Assembly (NCBI RefSeq): GCF_000003605.2
Contig: NW_003145287.1
Location: 158,369 to 198,723 of the forward strand
Direction of reading: 5' to 3'
Origin: Saccoglossus kowalevskii
Taxonomy: Eukaryota > Hemichordata > Enteropneusta > Harrimaniidae
DNA: 40,355 nt
The position numbers and the translations under genes are program-made. Below the pieces are notes generated by a model. The model ran no database searches, was not told the DNA's origin, and saw only the letters and a list, made by a program, of their open reading frames with translations. This document shows, piece by piece, positions 1 to 11,932 of this stretch (its first letter is position 1; the number at the start of each line of letters is the position of its first letter).

Positions 1-144
1 AGCAGTCTATCTTACACATATGATAAATAATAATAAACCATTATTAGGTAACAACAAAAGTTATGCTTGGTTTAGTTCAGTGCTAAACAAATCAAAGAAA
101 GCTTAGAAAGAACTCCCATTTGCTGAGAGTATTAGAGACACATT

Positions 145-1035
145 AAAAATAATTTGAAATTACTTGTACTTGATTGAGATAGTGATGGAAAAGCTGAAAA
201 CTGATAATGCAAATCAGAAAATTAATATGAACAGATTTTAACCCCAAACTAATCAGGTTTGTACATTGTCATAGAGCATCTTTATACTAAGTTTCATTGA
301 AATGGAATAATTAGTACTTTAGATATCAGTGCGATAGCTTAAAAGTGGTTAATTATGCAAATTAGTAATTAATATGTACAGATTTTGACCCACAATTATC
401 CAGGTCTGTCTATTGTCCTACAGCATCCATGTACAAAGTTTCATTGAAATGTGATGATTAGTACTTGAGAAATCAGTGTGAAAGCTGAAAATTAATTAAT
501 TATGCAAATTAGGTAATTTATATGCACAATTATTTACCCTAAAACTAATCAGGTCTCTGGATAGTTCTAAAAGATCTATGTACCAAGTTTCATTGAAATG
601 TAATGCTTACTACTGCAAACATCAAAAAGCTGAAAATTAATTAATTATGCAAATTAGGTAATTAATATGCACTGATATTACCCTGAAAACTATCAGGTCT
701 GTGCAGTGTCTTATGACACTGCACCAAGTTTCATTGTAATGTGATGATTAGTACTTAAGTGGGAAAAACGAAAAGTGACCATTCATTATGCAAATTAGGT
801 AATTAGTAATTAGGTAATTTTTACCCAAAACTGATCAAAACCTAGCATTAGTTTAGAGCATCTATGTACCAAGTTTCATCAAAACCCAATGAGTGGTTGT
901 TTAGATATCAGTGGAACAGTCATAAAACAGCTAAAAATTAGCTAATTATCATGAAAATTAGGTAATTAATATGTACGGATTTTTACCAAAAACTAATCAA
1001 ATGTGTACTAAAAAAATCTGGGGCATATGTATACC
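145..1035. repeat. Degenerate tandem array, ~145-bp unit, about six copies
   Basis: The phrase 'gtttcatt' recurs at 291, 438, 587, 728 and 873, giving spacings of 147, 149, 141 and 145 bp. Each unit carries in order a 'gattagtacttgagaaatcag'-like stretch, 'aagctgaaaattaattaa', an octamer-containing core (ATGCAAATTAGGTAATTAAT), 'acccaaaactaatcaggt' and 'ccaagtttcattgaaat'. The copies are diverged, so the array is old. It lies in the ELYS intron downstream of the 1257-1361 exon. I see no open reading frame in it and no coding role. Positions 1-144 and 1036-1256 are AT-rich and show nothing else I recognise. Confidence 0.85.
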
Positions 1036-1256
1036 ATCAAGTATCAACCAAGTACTAAGTTTGGGGAAAATCAATCCATGAACTTCTGAGATACTGCAAT
1101 GTCAAGTGTGTCAAGACTGACTGTGTCAAGTCAAGGGCTAATAAATCTATCGTGTTCAACACATACCGTAACTAATGTGCTTGCATATGTCAAATGCAGA
1201 TCCCATTTTAATACTGCCCTCTAAGCTCAATCTTGTCAATTCTTTTGTTTACTCAC

Positions 1257-1361
1257 CTGGGAACTCTGGGAGTAGTCCATTTCTCACGAACCATAGAACC
1301 AGGTGGAGGTGATGACAGATCAACGACACAACATTCAGTTTTGTTTCTAAGTCCCGCAGAC
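1257..1361 (-). CDS. AHCTF1: ELYS / AHCTF1 nucleoporin, internal coding exon (downstream of the 39186-39413 exon)
   Basis: This is an internal exon of 105 nt (35 codons). On the minus strand it is preceded by a pyrimidine tract and acceptor (ttctcttgtttag, AG at 1363-1362) and followed by a consensus donor (cccag/gtgagt, GT at 1256-1255). It starts at the second base of a codon, the phase left by the exon at 39186-39413. The peptide begins LRDLETKLNVVSLIC and ends VLWFVRNGLLPEFP. From memory of the family, vertebrate ELYS has the same order of residues (a GL-DL--K--V--LI segment, then LWF--GLLPE) directly after the segment encoded by the upstream exon. ELYS binds chromatin and seeds nuclear pore assembly after mitosis by recruiting the Nup107-160 complex. 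This part lies between the N-terminal beta-propeller and the helical ELYS domain. The remaining exons lie outside the window or were not found. The exon is very secure; the family assignment is strong but from recall. Confidence 0.85.
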
Positions 1362-3575
1362 CTAAACAAGAGAACAAATTAAAAATACATATATTAAATA
1401 AGTTTCCTGACAATGATTCGTAGCCATGGACTTCCAGCATACAAATACCGGCAACAACTGATCAGCTGTTATCCATTTCAAGGCCACGGTGAATTGATTT
1501 TAATTATATGTTTCGGCATGTTTCAATTTCACACTTTGCTCTGAAAATATCATTTTACATCTAAAATTTTAAAGACAGGCAGATTCTTGTGTTGTAAACT
1601 GCTTTGAATTTCCAGGACAAAAAAATTAATTTATCCAGCATGAAATCCATGTAAATTTCCAGTAAATACATTTTTAACAATTTTTAACAAGATTTTCAAA
1701 CAAGATGACTATTGCATATGAAGTAAACTGAAATCAACAGTGTCAACACATTGCACACATAACATTTTAAAGTTTTTTTGTTTCAGAAAATATCAAAATA
1801 TCAGCATGTGGATAATTTTCAAATAAAACAAAAAAACATACACACACCCACACACAATGTACAATAAACTGTTTGCTTTCTTGGACGTAATTCATGTTTC
1901 CTCGGTACAATACTTTACAGCTTTGACTCAGATGGGTGATCTTAATTAATACTGGTGAAGAATGGTGACCACAGAACAATATTCAATATGTGTCACTAAC
2001 ATGAACCACTGAACAAAAGTCATGACACTTAATTTTTGTTTTGGGTCTTGCACTAATTGGTAATTATAACATATACAATACTTGCTTAAGTGTGTCCAAA
2101 CCTAAGATGAATCTGTATGTATGTGTTTTGCAGCTGAAATTACAAAAATTCACAAAAACATTGTATTGCTTTAAGCATGCAATGTATAGTTAAGCAATGT
2201 CGTATGTGGGTGATCACTGTATGTATTGCCTACTCCTCGCCACGATACATTGCTAAGTGCTACCTGTTGAAAATCAAATTGGGAAATTATCCAGTTTTTA
2301 AAAAAAGCAGCTTCATGAGAGGGCACTGCAGATCCTGGAGATTGTCTATAATAGCAATTGTTGAAAAGAAAAATTGAGATGTTTTGGCATTTCTGATCCA
2401 ATTTGCAAATTTATTAGTCAATCTACCCCTCTTGAATAAATTACCATTTTCAACCAATAAGGAGCGTTCACATCTGAAATAAAAACTAACAATCTAGCAG
2501 TTTGAAAAAACTTCTTGAATATAGGATTTCTGCCAAAAAAATAACGTCTAAACAAATCACTAAAAATATAAAATCAAAGATAACTCCACCATAAAGCAAA
2601 ATCAAAAATAGGTTTACATCATATAACTTTATGGTTGACATGAAAGCAATCTGTGTGACGGTTGGAGAGAAATTTCTCAACAATTATGATTTGGACAAAA
2701 AAAAAAAAGGAAAAAAAAAAAAGAAATTCACTAAAAATATAAAATTGAAGATATGCTACCACATCAACAGACTACACAGAGGACCAGTCAAGGTACCTAC
2801 ATGTACATGCTGAATAGCAAGTCAATCAGACTGACATTTTTTGACCAATCGACGAAAATATTATTTTTTTTTTACCCAACTCCCAGATTTATGGAAAATT
2901 TGTCAACCAATAAGGAATCTTCATACAAAAAATCAGAATAAAAGAGAACTGCCGGACGATTCATGATCCTTCGAACCGATGAGCTAAAAAACACACCTTA
3001 ACACATCCCTCCATTATCTAAAGTTTTAACAATCTTTTGGAATGTTTTTTTTTTTTTTACTTTGAAAAACCAGTTTAAACCTTTCCCCACATTGTGTCAC
3101 AAGAGTAAATCCTTTTTTATTTTTATTTTAATAGTAGAATATTAAAAATATAAAAATGTCAATCTTGAAATACCCTAGTACATGTATATCATTCATTGTG
3201 GCCACTCAGACATCGTATATTGATGTACTGAGCTACCTAGCTTTGGCAGACAAAAAGCCACTGTATACATCCCTGAGGGAACGTTGGACCCTAGTTAGGC
3301 TTAGTACACAAAATAACCCATGAATGAGGTCCTGGTATTATATCCTTGTATACTCGCCTGCAGTGTTATCACAATGCTGTGACCTCTTTAATCTATGAAG
3401 GTTTAATTCGTATTAACTACAATGTGAATTGAGTCAATTTAGTAAAGTGTATTAAATTAAGTAATTTTGCAAATTATTTGACTTCTGACTAAGGTGCCCT
3501 ATGTAAACAAATAGTAGGAGGAAGAAGAAGAATGTTATGAGGTAGAGTTGAAATTTAAAACTCATTCATTGGTTA
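1362..3575. other. AT-rich intronic stretch with weak degenerate repeats
   Basis: I see no gene. There are A-rich tracts around 2697-2722 and a T run near 3045-3058. Two weak direct repeats appear: 'caaccaataagga' at 2451 and 2904, and an 'aaat(t)cactaaaaatataaaat' phrase at 2554 and 2724. They may be remnants of a decayed repeat, but I cannot define a unit. Short open frames here have no recognisable content. Confidence 0.5.
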
Positions 3576-4004
3576 GGCCAGACTTTTATTATCCCTTGTT
3601 TCGCAAACCCGCCGAATGAACAGGAGCCGAAAATGAAATAAAAACAACATTTTATTTCAGCGTAATTTCTCACGCCCGCCGACTTTTAAGCGCAAAAAAT
3701 TGCTAAAAAAATATTATTTTTATCTTTATTTTTTTACCGCCCGCCTCATACCAAATCCAAGTTGCATTTTCGTGGGAGTATCATGATCAAAGTTCCGAAG
3801 TCTTGCGCAGATGAGTAACAAGGTTATAGATGGAATAAAATTTTATTTCATTTCTTCTCTCCGATCAATGATCTCACTTACAATTTTTTGAGAATCACAC
3901 AAATCTAATGGAAAAAAAGAATTAATTTAATTTTTTTTCCCGCCCTCCTCAAAAAAATTGCCTTATAAAAACTCGAGAAACAAGGAATAAAAAAAGTCTG
4001 GCCC
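3576..4004. mobile_element. Non-autonomous DNA transposon (MITE), PIF/Harbinger-like, with long terminal inverted repeats
   Basis: The left end begins GGCCAGACTTTTATTATCCC and continues through 'ttgtttcgc'. The right end, reverse-complemented, reads (G)GGCCAGACTTTTTTTATTCC and continues 'ttgtttctc', so 26 of 29 positions match. TTA flanks both ends (3573-3575 and 4005-4007), which fits a 3-bp target-site duplication. A GG-starting inverted repeat with a TTA/TAA target duplication is typical of PIF/Harbinger elements. The ~429-bp interior has no open reading frame but repeats GC-rich CCGCC/CGCCCGCC blocks separated by A/T-rich tracts. One extra C at the right end is unexplained. The MITE call is firm; the superfamily is an inference. 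Confidence 0.8.
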
Positions 4005-7000
4005 TTAGTTGACAGATTGTCAGTCAAGCGTACTGCCCTAAGCAATGTGTCGTATTAAAATTTTCGCCAAATTGTAACAAAGATGACAAAAATAAAAGAG
4101 TTCATCAAAAAGCCGGAAAATATGGGTCACCTGATCTACAGGCCATCATGTTCCCTTTGAACATGATTGTAAGAAAACAAATTACAATAAGGTTGCATGT
4201 CTTCTGTCAACGTCTATATCAAGCAGAGTTACAACATTCTCTGGTGATTGAATGTACGTATGAATGAAAGAAAGAAAACATTAACAAATCCAGACAGGCG
4301 TAGGCATTAAAAATACACATTGAACAGGAAGAAGGTAAAAAAATCATGCGAAATGTTATCAGGTCTACTCAAATATTACCATGGTGATATGAAACACAGA
4401 TACAATATAGTCTAAAAGCAAACAGTAACAGTGAATAAATGTATGAAATACAAACACTAGCTTCATAACCTTAACCGATGAGGTCAAATACTCCCCTATT
4501 GTAAACCCCCTCCCCCATACCATGGAACATTCTCATTTCCAGACATGCATGTAGACGTATATAATAAAATTTATTATTCGTTTTATGTCACCTCTATACT
4601 AAATTCCACGATCTGATGAAAGTCTCTTTAGCCAACAGTATTTGCAAAATGGAATTCTGCCAGTTTTTTAAATGTTTAGAATGTTAATTTGCATTTTAAG
4701 CTGACTACATTGTCATCTTCATCCCCCCTCAGGATGTGAGCTCCCCTACCTCCAACTGAATGGACTCTCTCACCTTTTATTGAATCTAATATAAAAACCA
4801 TTTGTTGCTAATACGCCTATCCCTAATCAACACACTCACGAAAGAATATTTAATTTCCCTTCGGCTCATTACATCAAGCACAAACATTTTTTTTTTCTCC
4901 CTGTGAGAAATACGTCTTTTGTTACTGTCATATCAGATCAATTCTCCCAGCGGTGAGCAAAATACCTTATTTCCTCGGCAGCGTGTAACAGCGGTCACTA
5001 ACCGAAAAGAAACTGGATGTGGAATTACAGCTTGTCATTTAGAGTTGTTTTACGCGTGATATAAACGCCATGGGGCTACCACTCAAAGCAGCGTAGTGTG
5101 ACAAATAAATCTTCATTTGTAAACTCAGGTATGTATACGTTTACACGATAGCAAATTGTGTACCATACGGTTTATATTTCAAATTTCAAAGCAGATTTCT
5201 ATCGTGAAAGAAGCTCAAGATATAGTGAATGAAATGGATATCTTAATTCTAAAGTGTTTATGGTGGTTTATTGATCATGACAGAGAACGATTAAAACTGG
5301 CAGGTAATATATGATAAATGTATTTACTGGGTAGCTTATTTTCTATAGACTTCTCATGGCTGTAAACTATTTTAGAATTCAAATTTTATGTCAGATTTGA
5401 ATCTCCATTACAGTGTTCAATATTTAACATCTGAACAACTTAATGCTGGTCAATTAAACACAAACATGAAATTTATATTTTCAGAACAGGAAATATGACA
5501 GAAAACTCATTAAAAGTGCTGGTTTTGATTTTTCTTTTAAAGAATCAAATCACATAGCAATAATGGAGGATGATTATTTGAATGATAACAATTTGATTTA
5601 TTGAAAATTTCTTATTTGCTGTAAGTTGGGAACATTTTGCATTTTTTATTTCATCATTTTCGAAACTTTTCAAATACTACATTTGCTCAATCAGAAGCGC
5701 ATTCCTCAAAAAAGCACTCAGATACCAAACAATGCATTTATTATAAATAATGGATCAGTAAATATGACTTATTTTGATCACAGACAGACTTCTGATGTTT
5801 ACATGAGTGTGTACACTTGTAACAGAGCTAATATAGTTTGGTATGTGACGATTCCACCGGGAAGATGTCATGTTACTGACCCAATGACTGAAAGATAAAA
5901 CATGTTGACCTGACTAGCAACTGCCCAAAGTACACAAATAAAAAAATTGTCTGTTTCACATGCTGGCCAGTGAAGAGGAAAATGACATACCACATTTAGA
6001 AATTAGATTGAAATGTCGTCAGGGCTGCATTGTCCATCTAATGACATGGATCAGTAAGCGGTACCAAGATACGGAAATCTGACATTTATTTTAAGTTTGT
6101 TAAGCTGTGCACAAGGGAAAAGAAAAGAGGAATCAAGAAGAAAATTTATTTGTGTGTAGTTCTACTACAGTTCCGTATTTTTTTCAATTATTGATAAACA
6201 CTATTTAAAGGTATTTATGAAAGAAAATTCTGTTGGCCAACATTTTTGAAGATCAGAGGCAAATACAGAATTATACTTTAATAACCAGTTTGTTTCTATG
6301 TAAATAAAGAATAAACCAAGGAAAATATATAAAAATTTTCATATAGAAGATCGCCATATTAAAACTCTCAATCATGTAATTATAATCAATATTAATCCGT
6401 TTTTATTCAGATATGAACTGTATGACCATAAAAAATGCTATTTGACACAATCTTACGACTTTTTTGCATTATTAAACCTGAGTAGTCATCGCCCCTCTGC
6501 ATCTACTTCATGCAGCCCTTGCTGCCAAACCAGTCTACAGCTTTTGCTGCATCAACAGCTAACCTCATGTAACATTTCATTTACTTGCATTTTTTTTCAG
6601 CATGGAGTTCATTTCGTAATTTGTTAGTGTACTATTTATAGCATGCTTTATTTTGTGAACATTGACAAAAGATTAAATTAATTATAAGTTAAAACACATT
6701 TCCAGGAATTCCAATTTTATCACCATTTTATTTTCACCATCACATCTGTATGGAACAGCAAAGTTGACATTTTGTTATTAATCTTCTGGGCGACAAATGA
6801 ACTCTTGATTCACAGGCCATTTAAACGTAGAACTCACTAGGGACTGGCTACATTTGTTTGTTGACTACTAGTCTGTATGGTGATGTCATGCCTGCATTTT
6901 ACTTGCCAGCAAATACAAACGAAGACTGACACCCAACACTTATCTCCATCCATTTTATAATGACAAAATTAATTGATATTTACAGGAGAAAGCTGAATCT

Positions 7001-8033
7001 ATCACTGTCATGTCTCTAACATTTTTTGATTATACACGAATGCACACAGTTAGTTGATAGTTATTCAAACCAGTTTGTAGACATTTTAATTCAGTGTGAG
7101 GAAAGGGTAAGAAATGGCCTACATCAAACAATGACACAGCAGCAGCATTCCATTATGTCAGTGTTAAGCAATAGCGTTTAGTATCAGTCAACCATAAGCA
7201 GGCCACTATATACATGTAACTTGGTGTTTGTGACGTTATTTATACGGAATTTAAGAACTAACATAGATTCTGTAAAAGTGTAGCTATTTTGTCTGCATAA
7301 TTTCCGACTCAATCTAACATATTAATTAAAATGTCACTTTACGTGTCTAGCCTTCACATAGGTGACTCAGATCAACAGGTAGACATCAGTTGATCTTCAA
7401 AGTAACATGTATCAGAGAAAAAAAGACCTCTCTACAAATTATAAAACAAATTTGGTAGGGTGGGTGGTTTGAAGATTTCAAAACAAAAATTAAACAACTG
7501 ACTTTCTTGAAACAATAGATGCAACTAACAAAATGAACCATTCAAATTTGCATAAAAATCAAACAGTGCTCACAGAATATCAAACCATTTTGAAAAAAAA
7601 CCCACAAAATTACAACATTAATTTTGAAACAGATTTTGATTTTGAAAATTTTGAATTCAAAAAAAAAAAAGATTGAATGTACATAGTGACTTTGAACCCA
7701 ATATTGGTATTTATTTTACATTCTGAATGGCTCTGTGTTTTTAAAAGCAAAGACCCACCAAATATCTAAATACACACAAGATCTAATTTACAGAAGGCTT
7801 TCTTGTTGCTTGCATGTTTGGTTTTGGACATTGAATGTTACTATTGTCTCTGGATCCTAACATACAATGCACTTTGCCACAGAAATCATGTCATAGACAT
7901 GGCTATGTGACCATCTTCCTATCATAGAGACATCATGGTAATTTAATGCACTATCCTGTTGTCAATGAGGCCCAGTCAAACACAAGCACTTCTTACAGAC
8001 ATTAACATAAAGTTGCATCGATTAGTGAATGAA
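4005..8033. other. Intronic sequence without a recognisable gene
   Basis: I see no protein gene or RNA gene. Around 5060-5128 there is a short, less AT-rich stretch with a TATA-like word (gatataaacg) and a consensus plus-strand donor (ctcag/gtatgt, GT at 5129-5130). It could be a noncoding first exon and is discussed as a finding. A homopurine tract lies near 7659-7671. The open frames at 5626-5898 and 6442-6627 resemble no known protein. Confidence 0.45.
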
Positions 8034-8200
8034 TCTCAGATAGCAGATTTAGCCTTCCTATTGAATCTGTGGCACACTCACCCAGGGTGGGGAAGGGTGG
8101 ATCAACCCCATTTCTGTGTCAAACCCCAGGATGGGTTTGAACTTAGGTCTACCGATCACAAGTCCAATGCAACAACCAATACACTAATTTGTCATTGATT
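8034..8200 (-). mobile_element. tRNA-derived SINE, fragment or full short copy
   Basis: Read on the minus strand, a tRNA-like head carries a box-A-like word (TAGTGTATTGG, 8186-8176) and a box-B-like word (AGTTCAAACCC, 8143-8133) at normal spacing. Between them lies an anticodon-loop-like CTTGTGA. The stems are too decayed for a working tRNA. Downstream comes a unique body with 'ggggtttgacacag' and 'ccaccctgggtgagtg'. Such an arrangement is characteristic of tRNA-derived SINEs. I see no clear A-tail or target-site duplication, so the outer limits are approximate. A plus-strand open frame across it is only read-through of the repeat. Confidence 0.65.
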
Positions 8201-11007
8201 TCCACATATAATTTATAAAAAAGGGAGAAAGTAAAAAAAAACATTTTCTTTAAAAATTATATTGCTTTTTTGACACTATTATTTTAATATTAATACAAGT
8301 TTACAGAATATGTGCTATTATAGACTGTATAAAACTTTGCCCCAACTTATTATTTACATGACAAAAAATAGAAAAAATACATTTGTCAAGAAATGACTAA
8401 AAGAAATAAAAAAAAAAAATAGTGTTATGTATAGATAATAAAATAAAGATTGTGAGGTTATTCATGGTGGGAGCAGTTTGAATGACATTTGTTGAGATAG
8501 AACAATTTAGGGTGTGCACCAAAACCACATTTCATTTACTCCCTTCCTGCCTGAATAAAACCCTTGAAAAAATTGTCAACTGAACAATTAAATGTTGAAT
8601 GTCAAGTTCAATCTCTTTGATATTGTTCTAAACATGTATCTGATCACAACTGGGGTAATTAATTCAATACTGACAGAGTACTAGATACTACAGGTTCTCA
8701 ATGAAAAAAACAACAATGTTACATTGCTAAAGATATAATCAAGCGATTTATAGTGAATCTCAGGAAAATTAACTGCCTATACGTCTTTCATTATTTAAAC
8801 TTTTGTTTAATGAAATGATCATACAAATATTCATTACGTAACGTGACATACCGGTAACTCAAATCACTGCTACAGAGATTAAGCACGATGGGGTAGACGA
8901 GTCCGAGAGAATAGACAACTCACTCGGCACTTGAGAAACAGAAGACAACCGCTAAGTATAATAAGCTGCCGATATAGCAACCTATACACACAGAAAAGGA
9001 TCTGGGATTAGTTCATGATACATTATCAGTTTTTTGTAAATCCAAATTTTAATCCCGAAAGTGTTATTTTGTTTATTCCACTTTACCCCTTCCCATTAAG
9101 TTGATAAAATCACATTGCGAGAGCTCTGACACTAGACACACCTGTTGCCCTCTCGGAGATAACTATCGTAACCTAGCGATAACAAACAAGCAGGCTATAA
9201 ACATGACGATTCATCATATCATAAGTGACAAGAAACAAAGACATTCTCAGTAATATATGAACTGGTGGAGTTTATTTCATAATAAATTATGTCCAAAAAA
9301 CAATGACCTATTGATGGAGAGGAAGGCGGAGACAGCACGGGACACTAGGTCAGATGGTATAGGGGCTAACCAATAACATTGAGTCAAACTTTAATGTTCA
9401 AATAAGAATTGAATCTAATACTGTTAAACCCCCATCAACAAACTGATAGACCCCTAGCAGCTGATGTGGCACTTGGGATACGACTCTTGTCTACTTTTCA
9501 GAAAAAACACTTCTTCTTGAAAACTAATATTAAGATTTGGTGTAGGTAAGTTAAAGAGAACTCGTTCAGAATTTTGTTTTTAATATCTACATTTTTTCAA
9601 CTTTTTTATGAAAACTGTCATTTTCAATTTTATTGCAATCTGTTTATTTGGATTGATTAGATATTTCGTGTGTGGGTGCGTTAGGTTGACTTAATTTGGA
9701 AAATCCTAATATCTTGATGTACATTTCAAATTATGTAAATGAGCAGATAGGACAGTGGTACTTAATCAATAGATTGATCGCTTGTTTTGGGTTATTGTGA
9801 TTCCAAGTAATTATCAAATTTAATCGCAACACTGTCATCGTACAGCAACATTTTAGTCATGGGTGCCATGCGCAGTACATAACATATGGTCTGTGTACAC
9901 TGAATTTGAATACACTTTGCACGACGATTGTAACACTTTAAATGACTAATGAATTATTCACTGGGTTGACTGTAAAATAAACATTCGAAGAAATATTGAG
10001 TGGGAATGATGCTTTTATCCTGTGCACACAAATAGAATATTACATTGCCGTGCACAGACATAAATACTGCATGATTTTCATGATTTGAAGATTTTATTAA
10101 ATTCGTGAAAACAAAATTCCCTGACACTCAGTTTCTAAAGACAGCAGAGAAATTTTCAATGCTACATTAGGTTTGGTGTAAGGTGACGAGTTGGAGATTA
10201 AACATGATGACCATTTGATTTACGAGAACAACAAATATATCCATTAAATTGGACAAATTGATAACCATTATTTTAATCAATATAAAATGAATTGCCATTA
10301 GTTTGACCAACTGAAAATACATAATTGTATATACATGTATGTTGGTTACTAGTATTCCATTACATTACCTATAACTATAAAAATGTGTCACTGTAGCAGC
10401 ACATTACTAGACTGTAACTAATAATATCAAATGAATTGATGATCAATCTTAATGAAATCAGCTCTACCAACTAGACAGCTTGGTCAACCTAACAACATTG
10501 TCAGCAGGTCAATCCTGTTATCTTCAAATCATCGTCAGGGTGGTGAGACAAGCAGTGCAAAGTTAATGTTTTATAAATTGGGGCTTTGTTTTACATAATT
10601 GTAACAATGAATGGCAGTGACAGAAACGGACATCCTTCACACCACATGATTAGCGTCATGTGTGTGTAAGCTGAACATCCGTGTGTGTAGAATGATGCAT
10701 TTAATATTCAATGACTAGCCTTTAAAGTAAAAACGTGGAAAATCAACAACAATAAACTGATGTACCATGGGAAAATAAACCCCCACTTCTGTCAAAGCCG
10801 TATGAAAAATGAAAAGAAAAGAATGATTTCAGAAAAACTAACGGCCGTTAAATGGCCAATAAAACTCATGGCACAATTGCTCCATTATAGTTTGTTTGCT
10901 TTCATAGCATTCAAAGACAAATAAATTACATGATATAGACTGAACAGTGACAGCGGTTTACAATGTCATAAATCTTACCAGTGTAGGTTATGGTGTTACA
11001 TTAACCA
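8201..11007. other. Intronic sequence without a recognisable gene
   Basis: AT-rich sequence with scattered homopolymer runs (for example around 8408-8420). I found no credible coding exon, RNA gene, transposon end or tandem array. Words such as TACATGTA and ATACCGGTAA appear here as elsewhere in the window. Confidence 0.4.
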
Positions 11008-11263
11008 CAGTTCTGCAATACCCGGTTAAGAAACGTTGTTATTCTAAGGTGTGAATCGCCTGAGGCGTGTGTACAGTGCGTGTTGCGCTTATGGGGAAAC
11101 AACATCATAGCATTTTTTTCGAGCTCTTCTGTTCGTCTACAAATATTGCGTGTTTTTAAGTGTTGACAGTGTGGAGATTACCAATGAGCTAATTTTACGA
11201 ACGCGAAACACACATTGTGACAATAGAACTCGGAGCGTTTCCTAACCGGGTGTTAAGGGACTG
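11008..11263. mobile_element. Probable MITE with ~30-bp imperfect terminal inverted repeats
   Basis: The left end starts CAGTTCTGCAATACCCGG and the reverse-complemented right end starts CAGTCCCTTAACACCCGG. The match then continues through an 18-bp near-identical block, ACCCGGTTARGAAACGYT (11020-11037, mirrored at 11234-11251). The core of the inverted repeat is clear; the outer CAGT extension is weaker. No convincing target-site duplication is visible: the right flank is TA, the left is CCA. The interior has no open reading frame. The CAGT start would suit Tc1/mariner-like or hAT-like elements, but I cannot decide between them. Confidence 0.55.
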
Positions 11264-11356
11264 TACATTAACATACCTGAAAATATATGAATTCCACCAA
11301 ATTTTTATTATCATATTTCTCAAAATGTAATTTTATACAGAAATGATGACATCTAG

Positions 11357-11510
11357 CCTTTTCACCACTAGTTCCCTCTTTTCATCACATTATAGTCTGC
11401 ACTTTCTTTCACAAGATTGGGCCAAAAATAGCCAAATTGTTTGAGTAAAAACTGAAAATTTACTCAAATGATCTGGTGATCCCGAAATTTCCAGAAATAT
11501 CGAGTAATAT
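11357..11510 (-). mobile_element. Truncated copy of the piggyBac-like MITE (inverted relative to the 36599 copy)
   Basis: Starting CCTTTTCACCACTAG at 11357, the sequence aligns with the reverse complement of the 36599-36822 element. Shared blocks are 'ttccctctttt..atcaca', 'tagtctgcactttc', 'aaaaatagccaaattgtttgagtaaaaac' and 'tttccagaaatat'. Similarity stops near 11510, where a different dispersed repeat begins at 11514. The left flank is CTAG rather than TTAA, so the target-site duplication has decayed. Confidence 0.75.
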
Positions 11511-11513
11511 AAG

Positions 11514-11932
11514 GAACAAGCAGCCACTCTGCTGAGATAGCCTTGCTGTCAGCAATGCACATTTCAATTAAAGAATTGAAGTTATCATCACAAAATAAAC
11601 AAATCTGAAAGAAGTCCACCTGTAGCAGCTATATGTATAATATAGAATCAATCAGACTTGCAGTTTTTAACAAAAAGTCGAAAATATCACTTTTCACCTA
11701 AAATGACCAAAATATTCATCAAAATCGGAGAATTAAAGGTTTCATCATGAAATGAACAAATTTAGGTGAGGTCTACCCAAGGTGCATATGTACAAAGTAT
11801 CAAAGCAATCAGGCTTGTAGTTTTCAAAAAGAGGTTAAAAAAGTAAAAATTTGATGCAGACAATGACGATGGACAATCACTTATATGATAAGCTTCGCTT
11901 GACAAAGTCGACAACGGAGCTAAAAAAAAAAT
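11514..11932. repeat. Dispersed repeat family, copy 1 (~415 bp)
   Basis: It aligns along its whole length with 22819-23220, from 'gaacaagcagcc' through 'agcaatgcacatttcaattaaagaatt' to 'atatgataagct' and 'ggagctaaaaa'. Each copy contains two related halves, each with 'aaatgaacaaat', 'gag(a)ggtcta/ccac' and 'tatcaaagcaatc..acttgta/tgttttt', so the element is an internal dimer with a period of about 150 bp. It ends in an A-run, which suggests a retroposed (SINE-like) element, but I see no tRNA head. The minus-strand open frame reading out of its right half is not a gene. Confidence 0.8.

Noticed and set aside
8133-8186. Functional tRNA gene on the minus strand
   Set aside because: Box A and box B words are present, but the stems do not pair and the head is fused to a SINE body.
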